Positions 15,282-24,194 of a DNA stretch of 64,000 bases are shown piece after piece. Position 1 is the stretch's first letter, and every line of letters starts with the position of its first letter. The stretch is from positions 3,705,501-3,769,500 of the forward strand of contig NZ_VFQC01000001.1 of the NCBI RefSeq assembly GCF_006717075.1, written 5' to 3'. This DNA is from Haloactinospora alba (GTDB taxonomy: Bacteria > Actinomycetota > Actinomycetes > Streptosporangiales > Streptosporangiaceae). The notes beneath the pieces are model-generated. The model saw only the letters and a program-made list of their open reading frames with translations. It did not search any database and had not been told where the DNA came from. The translations under genes and the position numbers were made by a program.

Positions 15282-16540
15282 TGGTGTCCTCCCGGTCGGG
15301 GAAAGGGTTCGTCGAAGTCCTCGGGGTTGTCCAGGCGCGGAACGGCGTCGCGGAGCCGCTCGTGGCGCCGGGTCTCGGCACCGCGTTGCGCGGGGCTGAG
15401 CGGCACCCAGGGGGGCGGCGGTTCCCCCGCGCTGGGCGGGAGCGGCCGGCCGGCGACGTAGGTCGCGGTGGCTTCCAGCCGCAGCGGCGCCTCGCGCGTG
15501 TCGCCGTGCACGTCCACGACGGGGAACCGGCCCTCCTCCATGGTGAACACGGCGATGTCGGCGGCGGCGCCGGGGGCCAGCGTCCCCGCGTCCAGGCCGA
15601 GCACCCGGGCGGGGCGCGCGGTCGCGCCCTCGACCACCCGGTACAGGTCCTGGCCCGCGGCGAGCATCTTCGTCATCACGGTGGGCAGGTCGAACGCGGG
15701 GCCGTGTGCCGAGCGGACGTGCAGGTCGGAGGAGACGACGGGGGAGATCCCGGCGGCGAGTTCGGTCTCCAGCACGTCGAAGGCGAACGCACCGGACCCG
15801 TGGCCGAGGTCGAACACCACGCCGGCCTCGCGAGCGGCGCTGGCGGCCTCGCTCAGCCGCCCGCCGGACACCAGGTCGGTGGGGCAGCCGGAGGCGCAGT
15901 GGGTGAGGATGTCGCCCTCCTCCAGGTAACCGACGATGTCGGCGATGGTGGGCGGGCCGTAGCCGACGTGCACCATGAGCGGACGGCGCAGGCGCCGTGC
16001 GAGGGCGGCGGCGCGGCGGAGCGGCTCGATGCCGTTCGGGCCGACCGTGCGGGAGTCGATGCGGGCCTTCACCCCGCGGACCAGGTCGCCGTGGTCGGCG
16101 GCGACCGTCGCGGCGGTGTCGGTGTCGAGGTGGTCGAGAACGTGGTGCTCCCCGGTCTCGGCGACGAGCCCCAGGCCGGAGACGTTGATGAGGGCGTGTA
16201 CGCGCACCCGCGCCTGTTCGGCGACGAAACGGCGCAGCCCGGCCATGCTGTACGCGCCGGCGGACCCGGCGTCGACCCAGGTGGTGACGCCGGTGCGCCA
16301 GGCCACCGGGTCCGGGTCCATGCCCCAGTAGGTGGCGCCGTGCCACACGTGGGTGTGCATGTCCACCAGGCCGGGAGTGACCAGGCGGCCGGTGACGTCA
16401 ACGGTCTCGGCGGCGGCGTCGGCGGGCAGCCCCGGGGCCACCTCGGCGACCCGGCCCGCTCGCACGGCGACGTCGGCGGTTCCGTCCCGCCCGGAGGCGG
16501 GGTCGATGACCCGGCCGCCGCGCAGCAGCAGGTCCCACAC
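15278..16540 (-). CDS. Amidohydrolase/deacetylase metallohydrolase, candidate N-acetylglucosaminate deacetylase
   Basis: A 420-residue amidohydrolase-superfamily protein of the dihydroorotase-like deacetylase group. Metal ligands visible are His62 and His64 (VDMHTHVWHG), the probable carboxylated Lys158 (RGVKARID), a His in LMVHVGYG near 192, THCASG near 215 and the Asp in SSDLHVRS near 270. Related proteins are found in operons with a PLP ammonia-lyase and KDPG aldolase (DgaE/DgaF type). It is the first gene of the minus-strand operon and its stop overlaps the GTG start of the PLP enzyme. In this setting it would remove an acyl group from an N-acyl sugar acid before deamination. That substrate is inferred. 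Confidence 0.82.
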   Translation of the reverse strand: MWDLLLRGGRVIDPASGRDGTADVAVRAGRVAEVAPGLPADAAAETVDVTGRLVTPGLVDMHTHVWHGATYWGMDPDPVAWRTGVTTWVDAGSAGAYSMAGLRRFVAEQARVRVHALINVSGLGLVAETGEHHVLDHLDTDTAATVAADHGDLVRGVKARIDSRTVGPNGIEPLRRAAALARRLRRPLMVHVGYGPPTIADIVGYLEEGDILTHCASGCPTDLVSGGRLSEAASAAREAGVVFDLGHGSGAFAFDVLETELAAGISPVVSSDLHVRSAHGPAFDLPTVMTKMLAAGQDLYRVVEGATARPARVLGLDAGTLAPGAAADIAVFTMEEGRFPVVDVHGDTREAPLRLEATATYVAGRPLPPSAGEPPPPWVPLSPAQRGAETRRHERLRDAVPRLDNPEDFDEPFPRPGGHQ

Positions 16541-16564
16541 CGCTGACCACTCCCCTCCACATCT

Positions 16565-16587
16565 GATGCTGCGCTATACGCAGCATC
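16565..16587. promoter_or_regulatory. Inverted-repeat operator between divergent sugar-acid operons
   Basis: GATGCTGCG (16565-16573) and CGCAGCATC (16579-16587) are perfect 9-bp arms around a 5-base centre. The repeat sits 24 bp before the amidohydrolase start and 87 bp before the kinase start, and further TCAGCAT/GTAGCATC half-sites follow to about 16618. It is the natural binding place for the IclR regulator encoded at 17.7 kb, controlling both directions. Confidence 0.65.
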
Positions 16588-16673
16588 GTTGCGCATGTTT
16601 CAGCATATTGAGTAGCATCCTGCGGAACAGACGGTCAAGATCGAGACGCGGCGCCGCTGCCGGGAGGTCGCAG

Positions 16674-17681
16674 GTGAGGACACAGCACGGGCAGGCGGTG
16701 GACGCGGTGTGCGTCGGCGAGACCATGGCGCTCCTGGTGCCCGACCCGCCCGAGCCACCGGACACCGCCGCGACGTTCCGCCGCGACATCGGGGGCGCGG
16801 AGTCCAACGTGGCCGTGCACCTGGCGCGGGCCGGGAACCGGGTGGCCTGGCACAGCGCCCTCGGTGACGACGCGTTCGGGCGCCACATCCGCGCGCGGCT
16901 CACCGCCGAGGGGGTCGAGGTCACCGGCCGCACCGACGCCGAGAGGCCCACCGGCCTGTACCTCAAGGAGCTCGACCCCGGCGGGACCCGGGTGCGGTAC
17001 TACCGCCAGGGCTCGGCCGCCTCCGCCCTGGACAGGCCGGACGCCGACCGGGTGTGGCAACAGCGGCCGCGCCTCGTCCACACCACCGGCATCACCACGG
17101 TCCTGTCCGACTCCAGCCGGAGACTGGTGGAGGAACTGCTGCCGGCCCGCCCCGACCGGGGCGAACCGGGCGGGGTTCCCGGGGCGGACGCCCCGCTGCG
17201 CAGCTTCGACGTCAACTACCGCCCGGCCCTGCACGGCCCCGCGGAGGCGGAGCTGCTGCGCGAGCTGGCCCAACGCGCCGACGTGGTCTTCTGCGGCCTG
17301 GACGAGGCGCAGATGCTGTGGGACGCGCGCACCGTCACCGAGGTACGCGACACGCTGCCCGACACGGAGCTGCTCGTGGTGAAGCGGGGCTCCGACGGCG
17401 CCACCGCCCACCGGGCGGGGCAGTGGTGGCACCGGGACGCGCCCGACGTGACGGTGGTGGAACCCACCGGCGCCGGGGACGCGTTCGCCGCCGGGGTGCT
17501 GCACCGGCTGCTGGCCGGGGACGAGGTGGGGGCGTGCCTGGCGGAGGGCAACCGGTTGGCCGGCACCGTGCTCGAACTGCGCGGGGACGTGCCGCCGCCC
17601 GCCGGGGAGGACGCTTCCCGTTCCCGTCGGCAACGGGAGTGTGGCAGTGTCAACGCCCGGCAGCACCCACGCGACCAGTAG
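16674..17681 (+). CDS. PfkB-family sugar kinase, probable 2-keto-3-deoxygluconate kinase
   Basis: A 335-residue ribokinase-fold kinase. The N-terminal PfkB signature GGAESNVAVHLARAG lies near residues 40-55, and the C-terminal signature PTGAGDAFAAGVLHRLL near 265-280 includes the catalytic Asp and anion hole. The pattern, with TGLYLKEL and RVRYYRQGSAASAL, matches KDG kinases, which phosphorylate 2-keto-3-deoxygluconate at C6 with ATP. GTG 16674 is preceded by GGGAGG. The following genes are an IclR regulator and a KDPG aldolase that would use the product. The last 30 or so residues are low in complexity and may be non-essential. Substrate inferred from the pathway and motif; other 2-keto sugar acids cannot be excluded. 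Confidence 0.85.
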   Translation: MRTQHGQAVDAVCVGETMALLVPDPPEPPDTAATFRRDIGGAESNVAVHLARAGNRVAWHSALGDDAFGRHIRARLTAEGVEVTGRTDAERPTGLYLKELDPGGTRVRYYRQGSAASALDRPDADRVWQQRPRLVHTTGITTVLSDSSRRLVEELLPARPDRGEPGGVPGADAPLRSFDVNYRPALHGPAEAELLRELAQRADVVFCGLDEAQMLWDARTVTEVRDTLPDTELLVVKRGSDGATAHRAGQWWHRDAPDVTVVEPTGAGDAFAAGVLHRLLAGDEVGACLAEGNRLAGTVLELRGDVPPPAGEDASRSRRQRECGSVNARQHPRDQ

Positions 17682-17692
17682 CGGGAGGCCCC

Positions 17693-18439
17693 GTGTCCAG
17701 CAGTGTCGAACGCGCCCTGCACATCCTGGTGGAGCTGGCGTCCGGCCCCGCCACCATCAGCGAGCTGGGCCGGCGGCTCGACGTGCACCGCACCACCTCG
17801 CTGCGCCTGCTGCGCACCCTCGAGGACGAGCGGTTCGTGCGCCGTATGGACGACGGCCGGTACCGGATCGGGCCGCGGATGACCACGCTCGCCCAGGCGG
17901 CCCTGGAAGGGCTGGACCTGCGCGCCGCCGCGTCCGGTCACCTCCGGGAACTGGGCGACAGGTGCGGACACACGGTCCACCTCAGCGCGCTCGACGGCTC
18001 CCGGGTGGTCTACGTGGACAAGGTGGAGTCGCGCCACGCCATCCGGATGTACTCCCGCATCGGCGCCTCCGCTCCCCTGCACGCCACCGCCGTCGGGAAG
18101 GCGCTCCTGGCCCGCCTCCCCACCGACGAACGCGACCGGCTGCTGGGTGAGGAGCCCTTCCCGTCCTACACCGCCAACACCCGCACCACCCGCGCCGCCC
18201 TCGACGAGGACCTCGCCCGCGCCGCCGAGCGCGGGTGGGCGCTGGACGACTTCGAACACGAGGAGTTCATCCAGTGCGTCGCCGCCCCGGTGTTCGACGC
18301 GGCCGGGCGGGCCACCGCCGCCGTGTCCGTGTCGGTACCCCGCATGGTGGTGGACCGGGAGGGGCTGCTCGCCCTCGCCCCGGACGTTTCCGCGACCGCC
18401 CGCGCCGTCAGTGAGGAGTTGGGATGGAACCAGACGTGA
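17693..18439 (+). CDS. IclR-family transcription regulator
   Basis: This 248-residue protein has an N-terminal winged helix (ALHILVELASGPATISELGRRLDVHRTT region, residues 6-40). The IclR effector domain includes RIGASAPLHATAVGKALLA near residues 125-145 and CVAAPVFDAAGRATAAVSVSVP near 195-215. IclR proteins sense organic acids or sugar acids in the cytoplasm and often control KDG/KDPG pathways (KdgR is a member). It lies between kinase and aldolase, 11 bp after the first and overlapping the second by 16 bp. It probably regulates both divergent operons through the inverted repeat at 16565-16587, with KDG or a related acid as effector. Confidence 0.9.
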   Translation: MSSSVERALHILVELASGPATISELGRRLDVHRTTSLRLLRTLEDERFVRRMDDGRYRIGPRMTTLAQAALEGLDLRAAASGHLRELGDRCGHTVHLSALDGSRVVYVDKVESRHAIRMYSRIGASAPLHATAVGKALLARLPTDERDRLLGEEPFPSYTANTRTTRAALDEDLARAAERGWALDDFEHEEFIQCVAAPVFDAAGRATAAVSVSVPRMVVDREGLLALAPDVSATARAVSEELGWNQT

Positions 18440-19089
18440 ACGGCACCCGGCCCGCCGCGCACCAGCCGCAGCGGGTGCCGCTGTCCGGGTGGGAGGCGTT
18501 CTTCGGCACCGAGTTCGCCCGCGTCCCGGTGGTGGTGATCCTGCGCGGCGCCTCGCCCGACGGGGCCGTGGCCGCCGCCCGCCGCGCCTGGGAGGCCGGG
18601 GTCCGGCTCGTCGAGGTCACCCTGGAGAGCGACAGCGGCCTCCCCGCCCTGGATGCGGTGGTACGCGCCGCACCCGACGGCCTGCCGGTGGGCGCGGGAA
18701 CCGTGGACACCCCGGAACAGCTCGCGCGCGCCGCCGACGCGGGGGCGCGCTTCGGTGTGGCGCCCGGGTTGAACCCGGAGACGGTACGGGCCGCCGAGCG
18801 GCACGGCCTGCCGTTCCTGCCCGGGGTGGCCACCCCCAGCGAGGCCGGTGACGCCCTGCGCATGGGGGTCACCACGGTGAAGGCGTTCCCCGCCTCCTCC
18901 CTCGGCCCGGAGTGGGTGCGCGCACTGGCGGGCCCCTACCCCCGGTTGGGTGTGGTCGCCACCGGCGGCGTGACCGCCGAGACGGCACCCGCCTTCCTGC
19001 GTGCCGGAGCCGTCGGCGTGGGGATGGGCCGCTCCATCACCGAACAGGGCGGGCTCGACGCCCTCGTGCGGGAGGTCGCGCCGGGGTGA
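18424..19089 (+). CDS. KDPG/KHG aldolase (Eda-type)
   Basis: A 221-residue class I aldolase of the KDPG/KHG family, here with a slightly extended N-terminus. The Schiff-base lysine is in TTVKAFPASSLGP near residue 152, the catalytic Glu in LVEVTLESDSGL near 65, and the Gly-rich phosphate site in VATGGVTAETAPAFL near 180. It splits 2-keto-3-deoxy-6-phosphogluconate into pyruvate and glyceraldehyde 3-phosphate, the last step of the pathway proposed here. The ATG lies inside the end of the IclR gene, giving tight coupling. A hairpin terminator follows, so this is the last gene of the plus-strand operon. Confidence 0.92.
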   Translation: MEPDVNGTRPAAHQPQRVPLSGWEAFFGTEFARVPVVVILRGASPDGAVAAARRAWEAGVRLVEVTLESDSGLPALDAVVRAAPDGLPVGAGTVDTPEQLARAADAGARFGVAPGLNPETVRAAERHGLPFLPGVATPSEAGDALRMGVTTVKAFPASSLGPEWVRALAGPYPRLGVVATGGVTAETAPAFLRAGAVGVGMGRSITEQGGLDALVREVAPG

Positions 19090-19092
19090 CGC

Positions 19093-19169
19093 GGGACGGG
19101 CGGCCTTCCGCTCTCCCCGCACCGCCGCGCCGGCCGCCGCTCCCGCGGACAGCAGCGGCCGCCCGTCCC
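19093..19169 (+). terminator. Long-loop hairpin ending the KDG operon
   Basis: GGGACGGGCGGCC (19093-19105) pairs perfectly with GGCCGCCCGTCCC (19157-19169); the 51-base loop can form further GC pairs. It begins 4 bases after the aldolase stop. Confidence 0.65.
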
Positions 19170-19279
19170 ACTCCCCCGAAAGTGCGAGTGGACGCGGCAC
19201 GAACGCGCGATGTCCCACGACCCTCCCGGTCCCTAGCGTTGCCACGTCGGAGGAAAACGCGAACGACCGAGGAAGGGCA

Positions 19280-20832
19280 ATGCGACTACCCTGTTCGCTG
19301 ACGTGGCCACGCGCCGAGGAGCCGCGGCGCCGGTGGCGCGTGGAGGGCTGTGTGACCGCGTGCGTGACCGTCCTGCTGCTCGGGCTCTTCTGCCCGGTGG
19401 CCACCGCCCGGGAGGTGCGGCCGAGCCCCGGGGAGGTGGACCGGTTCGTCGAGCGGCACCTGGAACGCACCGGCCTGCCGGGCGCCACCGTCGCCATCAC
19501 CAAGGGTGACGAGATCGTCCACACCGCCGGATACGGCCACGACTCCAACGGCGACCCGTTGACCACCGAGGCCCCGATGCGGATCGCGTCGCTGAGCAAG
19601 TCGTTCACCGCCCTGGCCGTCATGCAGCTGGTGGACAGCGGCCAGGTGGAGCTGGACCGCCCCGTGCGCGAGTACGTGCCCCGGTTCCGGCTCGCCGATG
19701 AGCGCGGCGCCGATATCACCGTCCGTCAGCTGCTCAACCAGACCTCGGGCATGTCCGACAGCACCTTCCCGGTCGCCTCCCGCCCCCAGCAGCCCGAGTC
19801 ACTGAAGGAGGCCGTCGCGCAGCTGCGCGACGCCGAGCTCACCGCCGCCCCCGGGAGCGAGTGGAACTACCACAACCCCAACTACCAGGTCGCGGCGCGC
19901 CTGGTGGAGACCGTGAGCGGGACGCCGTTCCCGCGCTACCTCGACCGGGAGGTGTTCACCCCGGCGGGGATGGACTCCACCCGCGAGCGGGGGCCGCCGA
20001 GCCCGACATCCCCAGGGGCCACATCCGCGCCTACGGGATGAGCATCCCCATGCCCGAACCCAGGCACTTCAGCGCCGGCTCCGGCGGGATCGTGTCCACC
20101 GCCGACGACATGGCGCGGTGGCTGGTCCTGCAGAACAACGCGGGACGGACGGGCGACGGTGAACGCGTCGCCTCCGCGGACGCGGTGGAGGCGACGCACA
20201 CGCCCTCGGCCGACGACGGCAGCTACGCCCTGGGGTGGATGAAGCGCGAGTCCGACCCGGGGGACCAGGCCCGCTCGACGCAGGTCTGGCACGGCGGGGC
20301 GATCTCCACCTACTCCTCGTACCAGTTCCTGGTCCCCGAGACCGGCTACGGCGCCGCCGTGCTGTTCAACAGCGGGATCGCCCTCAACGAGGCGGACACG
20401 TGGGCGCTGGCCGACGGACTGCTCGCGATGACCGAGGGACGGGAACCGGAACGGCACGAGTCCTCGCTGTGGAAGGTGGACGCGGTGTTCGGCGCGCTCA
20501 CGGTGGCCACGGCGGCTCTCGGGGTGTGGGGCGTGCTGCGCCGCCGGAGGTGGGCGGCCAACCGGACGTGCCGCCCGAGGTGGCGGATCCCTCTCCGGTT
20601 ACTCCCGTACCTGGCCCCGCCGGCGCTGCTGGCGGTGTTCCAACCCGCGGCGGACTTCCTCATGGGCGGGCGCGACGCCACCTGGACCCAGCGCTTCTAC
20701 GCGATCCCCGCCGAACTGACCTTCCTCGGTGTCGCGGCGCTCGCCTCCCTGGCGGTCCTCACCGCCCGCCTCACCACCCTCGCCCGGCAGCGGCCCGCAC
20801 GGGGTGAGAGGAGCGGCACGAGCGTCGAGTAG
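19280..20832 (+). pseudogene. Serine hydrolase (class C beta-lactamase-like), frameshifted
   Basis: From ATG 19280 (ribosome site GGAAGG) the product has a membrane/signal segment near residues 24-42. A beta-lactamase-like domain follows with SLSKSFTAL as the SxxK motif, WNYHNPNY as the YxN motif and, in the second frame, QVWHGGAIS as the HxG motif. The C-terminal part after residue about 410 has three hydrophobic helices. Translation breaks at a run of five G (19989-19993); adding one G restores a single protein of about 517 residues ending at 20832. Such proteins are penicillin-binding-protein-like D-aminopeptidases or esterases outside the membrane. The break may be a sequencing error in the homopolymer or a true null allele. 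Confidence 0.8.
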
Positions 20833-20880
20833 GGGTAGGGACGCCGGGGGCGAGCCCGGGGCCCGCTGTTCCGGTGGAGC

Positions 20881-21882
20881 TCACCGGTCCGCCCCCGCAC
20901 GCGGGGCGTCGCGCCGGATCGGCAGGAGCCGCCAGTACGTGGCGCAGCGCCACGCCCACTCCGCCGGCCCGAAGCCGAACGCTCGCAACCACAGCGGGCT
21001 CCATACCAGCTGGAGTGCCAGGACGGCCGCGGCCAGCGCGGCGGCGGTGCCCCAGTGTTGCGACCCCGGCAGCCCCAGCGCGTTCCCCAGCGGAACGAAC
21101 AACAGTGTGGCGCTGAGGTAGTTGGTCAGGGCCATCCGCCCCAGGGGCGCCAGCGCCGCCGACACCACCGCCCCGCCCCGGGGGAGCAGCGCCACCAGCA
21201 GGAACGCACTCGTGTAGGCGGTGGACAGGGCGAACGAGTACACCAGTCCCACACGCCGTCCCACCGCCTCCGGCACTCCCGCCGCTACCAGCCCGTATGC
21301 ACCCGCGGCCGCGACCGCAGCCACCACGAGCACCAGAACCAACTGGCGGCGGCGCTCTCCCAGGCTCTCCGGAACCCCCAGCTCAGCCAGGGCGAACCCC
21401 AGCGCGAACAGCCCCGGAAGCAGCCCGAACCCGCCGACACCGGCCGCCAGGCCCAGCAGGGTGAGCCCGATCCCTGCCACGAGGGCGAGGCGGGGCGGGG
21501 CGAAGCTCAACGGCAACAGCACCACGGCACCGGCGATCGCGAACGGGAGCAGCACCTCCCCCGGTTGCAGCTGGACGTGCAGGGCTCCCAGGGCGGCGAG
21601 CACGGCCAACCGCCGCGACAGCAACACCCGCGGCCGGGCGGAGCGCCCGGCCGCCGACCTGAGGAAGATCCCGAAACCCGCCCCGAAGAGGGTGTAGAAG
21701 ACCGGGTAGAAGCTGCCGTGCACGAACAGTCGGAGCCCGGCCGGCTCCCTGGCCACCACGTCCAGCATCCCCATCGTCTGCGGAATGTTGACGAAGATGA
21801 TCCCGCACAGGGCGAACCCGCGCAGCGCGTCGAGCGCGCGGACACGGGTACGGGTGCGCGGGGAGGCAGCGTTTTGCACCAT
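20881..21882 (-). CDS. DUF418-type multi-pass membrane protein
   Basis: A 333-residue protein with about eight to nine hydrophobic segments. The N-terminal signature RVRALDALRGFALCGIIFVNI is that of the DUF418/YeiB-like acyltransferase-related group, and the C-terminal block has GRMALTNYLSATLLF and WSPLWLRAFGFGPAEWAWR. These proteins sit in the cytoplasmic membrane; function is not established, though a link to the membrane acyltransferase fold is often proposed. ATG 21882 follows GGAAGGGTGG; an in-frame ATG 12 codons upstream has no ribosome site. It is convergent with the frameshifted serine hydrolase and not clearly part of an operon. Confidence 0.82.
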   Translation of the reverse strand: MVQNAASPRTRTRVRALDALRGFALCGIIFVNIPQTMGMLDVVAREPAGLRLFVHGSFYPVFYTLFGAGFGIFLRSAAGRSARPRVLLSRRLAVLAALGALHVQLQPGEVLLPFAIAGAVVLLPLSFAPPRLALVAGIGLTLLGLAAGVGGFGLLPGLFALGFALAELGVPESLGERRRQLVLVLVVAAVAAAGAYGLVAAGVPEAVGRRVGLVYSFALSTAYTSAFLLVALLPRGGAVVSAALAPLGRMALTNYLSATLLFVPLGNALGLPGSQHWGTAAALAAAVLALQLVWSPLWLRAFGFGPAEWAWRCATYWRLLPIRRDAPRAGADR

Positions 21883-22433
21883 ACGGCCACCCTTCCGGCG
21901 GAACCCGACCCACCGCATCCTCCACGAGGACCGGGCCGTATCCCTCCGTTAGGAGGGGGTGCCGCGGCCCGGAACCGACTTTCGTCGCCGTCGACGCACC
22001 GTCCGGAAGGGGGCGCCGTTCCCGGGACCGGCCCATCGGCTCGGGAGTCCCCAATGCCGGAGAGCACCCCGGCGGTCAGCGGAAACGCGAGGAGCCCCGT
22101 CCGGCGGACGCGTGCGCGGCCAGCGTCGCTCGCGACGGACAGCGTCCGCCGACCAGGGCCGCGCCCGGCGCCGGTGGAACAGCGCCGGGTCACGCGGAAA
22201 CCGTTTATTCCACCGAGATCGGTTACCAGGTTTGACGCGGGAAACGCACTCGGTTGCAATATCCACAATTGCGCAACACACTCTCGGGAAACCCGAACCG
22301 AACCACCCGCCCCACTCTCACCTCGGACACCCGGAACGAGAACAACGCGAAAACACGAATACCGGCCTGTTTCCCTTCCGGATCCCCCATCGGCCGCACT
22401 ATCCGTTCCGCGGCCGACCGAAGGAGGAATCGC
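21883..22433. other. Divergent intergenic region, DUF418 to lysozyme
   Basis: Holds the promoters of the two divergent genes. The right third (22230-22430) is poorer in G and richer in A/C. On the plus strand TTGACG (22232-22237) and TGCAAT (22255-22260) are 17 bases apart, giving a leader of about 165 bases before the lysozyme GTG. I looked for a c-di-AMP (ydaO-type) riboswitch, often found before wall hydrolases, and did not see its conserved segments. Confidence 0.5.
22232..22260 (+). promoter_or_regulatory. Predicted promoter of the lysozyme gene
   Basis: TTGACG and TGCAAT with a 17-base spacer. The -35 is close to consensus, the -10 is weak. Confidence 0.4.
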
Positions 22434-22875
22434 GTGCCTCTGTCATCCCCCCGCCCCACCCCCGCACAGCGCACCGGGCTACGTACCCGCGCCACCCGCC
22501 TGCTCGCCGCGAGCGCCCTGACCCTTCCGGCCGTGTTCGCCGGTACGGCCGGGACCGCCGCCGCCGACCCCGGCGCCCCCGACATCGAGTCCCAGTGGGC
22601 CGGCGCCACCATTCCCGAGAACGAGGGTGGGGAGATCTCCCCCGACCCACCGCGCGCCGCGGCACCCAGTGGCCCCCAGGGAATCGACGTGAGCCACCAC
22701 CAGGGCACCATCGACTGGTCGGCCGTCTCCGGTTCCGGAATCGACTTCGCCTACATGAAAGCCACGGAAAGCACGGGATTCGAGGACAGCGAGTTCGACC
22801 GGAATTACGTCAACTCCTACCAGAACGGAATAATCCGCGGCGCTTACCATTTCGCCCGGCCGAACCATTCCGGCG

Positions 22876-22885
22876 GGGTGCGACA
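22876..22885. repeat. Left target-site duplication of the IS element
   Basis: GGGTGCGACA, repeated exactly at 24185-24194 on the other side of the element. Confidence 0.9.
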
Positions 22886-24184
22886 CAGGGCTATTTCATT
22901 CTCGGGTGTGGCGGGTGTAGCTGCTGGTCAGGGGAGCCTGAGAAGGTCAAGGGGACGGGTGAAGCACTCGTAGCTCACCCATCGGTAGGCCGCGGGGATA
23001 CTCGCGAACCCCAGCCCTGCCAGCACCCCGATCGCCACATCGCGCAGCAGCGCCATGTTCTGCGGAGCGTTGCCTGTGCGCACCCGTGAGGCGTCCTCGC
23101 CCAAGCTCACATCGCGGATGTGGTGGCGGGCCTCGATACCCCAGTGCCCGCGCACCAGGCTCGCCAGTTCTGCGGCCGTGACGCTTTCGGCCGGCAGGCT
23201 CGTGACCAGGTAGGCGTAGCTGCGCCGGACTCTGCCCGTACAGGACTCGCGCACCCATCGATGAATACGCATCACCTGACAGGCGTGGGGAAATGCGATG
23301 CGCGGTGCGGTCAGCACCTTGGCGGTGCGCACCTCGACCCGCCCGTGGGCGTGCTCACGGGCGGCCTCCAGCACCGGCGCCTGCGCCCAGGGCAGCGCTT
23401 TGGCCTGGGAAAGCAATGTGGGCTGGTTCGCCTTGACTGTCAGCAGGTACTCAGCCCCGCGTGCGACGAGCCAGCGGGCAGTGCCGAGTTGGGTGTGCAG
23501 CGCATCGGCGCTGATCACACACCCCGTGATGTCGACGTCGGCCAGCAGGTCGGCCACGGCGGCCATCTCACTGGCCTTGTCGTCCACGCGGACCTGGGCG
23601 ACGGTGCGTCCGGCCGGGGTCATCGCCTGGAGCAGATGGGCGGCCGCAGCGGTGCGGGTGGCCGAGCCGCGCAGGCTCTTGCCGTCCATGACCAGCACCG
23701 CGATCTCCTCGGCGGTGTGGAGCCGGGTGAGCGTCTGCGGGTCCAGGGCGGTGAGGACGCGGCGGATCGTGGCGGGGCTGGGCGCCTGGCGGGTGCCCAG
23801 GGCGGGGTCGGTGATGCGGGCGCCGAGCCGGGCGAGGGTGTGCTGGGGCGCGTTGGCGGCCCACTGGCCGATCGCGGCCAGGCAGCGGGCGCCGGCCAGC
23901 ACCGCGCACAAACCGGTGAGGATCACGCAGCTCAGCGGGTGGCGGCGTCCCCGCCGGTCGCGGGGATCACTGTCCTCGGCGGGCAGGATCGGCGTCGCGG
24001 ACGCGGCCAGGGCGGACGAGGGCATGGCAGACTGAAGGCGCAACGGAGTCCCTTGGAAGTCAGAGATGTGAGAGTCCCTGCTCTTCTAGCGGGCTCCGTT
24101 GTCGTGTGTGCGGGCTTCTTCTGGATCGCTACAGGGCTGTGACCGGCTCCGCCATCATCCGCACCCGACTTTGAAACCGCCCTG
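22886..24184 (-). mobile_element. ISAs1-family insertion sequence, 1,299 bp, complete
   Basis: The ends are imperfect inverted repeats. The left begins CAGGGCTATTTCATTCTCGG, and the right end read backwards begins CAGGGCGGTTTCAAAGTCGG. The first six bases and several inner blocks match. It is flanked by a 10-bp direct repeat (22876-22885 and 24185-24194) and contains one full transposase gene on the minus strand. Clean ends, an open transposase frame and an identical target duplication point to a recent insertion. Confidence 0.92.
22928..24043 (-). CDS. ISAs1-family transposase
   Basis: A 371-residue DDE transposase filling almost the whole element. Family features are DPRDRRGRRHPL near the N-terminus, LVMDGKSLRGSA near residue 120 with the first catalytic Asp, CVISADALHTQ near 165 with the second Asp, and RGHWGIEARHHIRDVSLGEDASRVR near 300 with the catalytic Glu. 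The C-terminal ALLRDVAIGVLAGLGF block is also typical. It would cut and paste the element through the 20-bp inverted ends. The frame is open and full length, so the enzyme is probably active. Confidence 0.93.
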   Translation of the reverse strand: MRLQSAMPSSALAASATPILPAEDSDPRDRRGRRHPLSCVILTGLCAVLAGARCLAAIGQWAANAPQHTLARLGARITDPALGTRQAPSPATIRRVLTALDPQTLTRLHTAEEIAVLVMDGKSLRGSATRTAAAAHLLQAMTPAGRTVAQVRVDDKASEMAAVADLLADVDITGCVISADALHTQLGTARWLVARGAEYLLTVKANQPTLLSQAKALPWAQAPVLEAAREHAHGRVEVRTAKVLTAPRIAFPHACQVMRIHRWVRESCTGRVRRSYAYLVTSLPAESVTAAELASLVRGHWGIEARHHIRDVSLGEDASRVRTGNAPQNMALLRDVAIGVLAGLGFASIPAAYRWVSYECFTRPLDLLRLP

Positions 24185-24194
24185 GGGTGCGACA
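24185..24194. repeat. Right target-site duplication of the IS element
   Basis: GGGTGCGACA, identical to 22876-22885. Lysozyme coding sequence resumes within this repeat. Confidence 0.9.

Noticed and set aside
13983-16346. A 787-codon open frame spanning the PLP enzyme and antisense-like upstream part
   Set aside because: Only the part from GTG 15281 has family motifs. The upstream part is Arg-rich shadow translation of the amidohydrolase gene in another frame.
22254-22433. Extension of the lysozyme frame to an ATG at 22254
   Set aside because: The upstream codons have poor use and overlap the predicted promoter. GTG 22434 has AAGGAGG and begins a standard signal peptide.
22262-22433. c-di-AMP (ydaO-type) riboswitch before the wall hydrolase
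   Set aside because: The leader has the right length but none of the conserved segments I would expect could be found.
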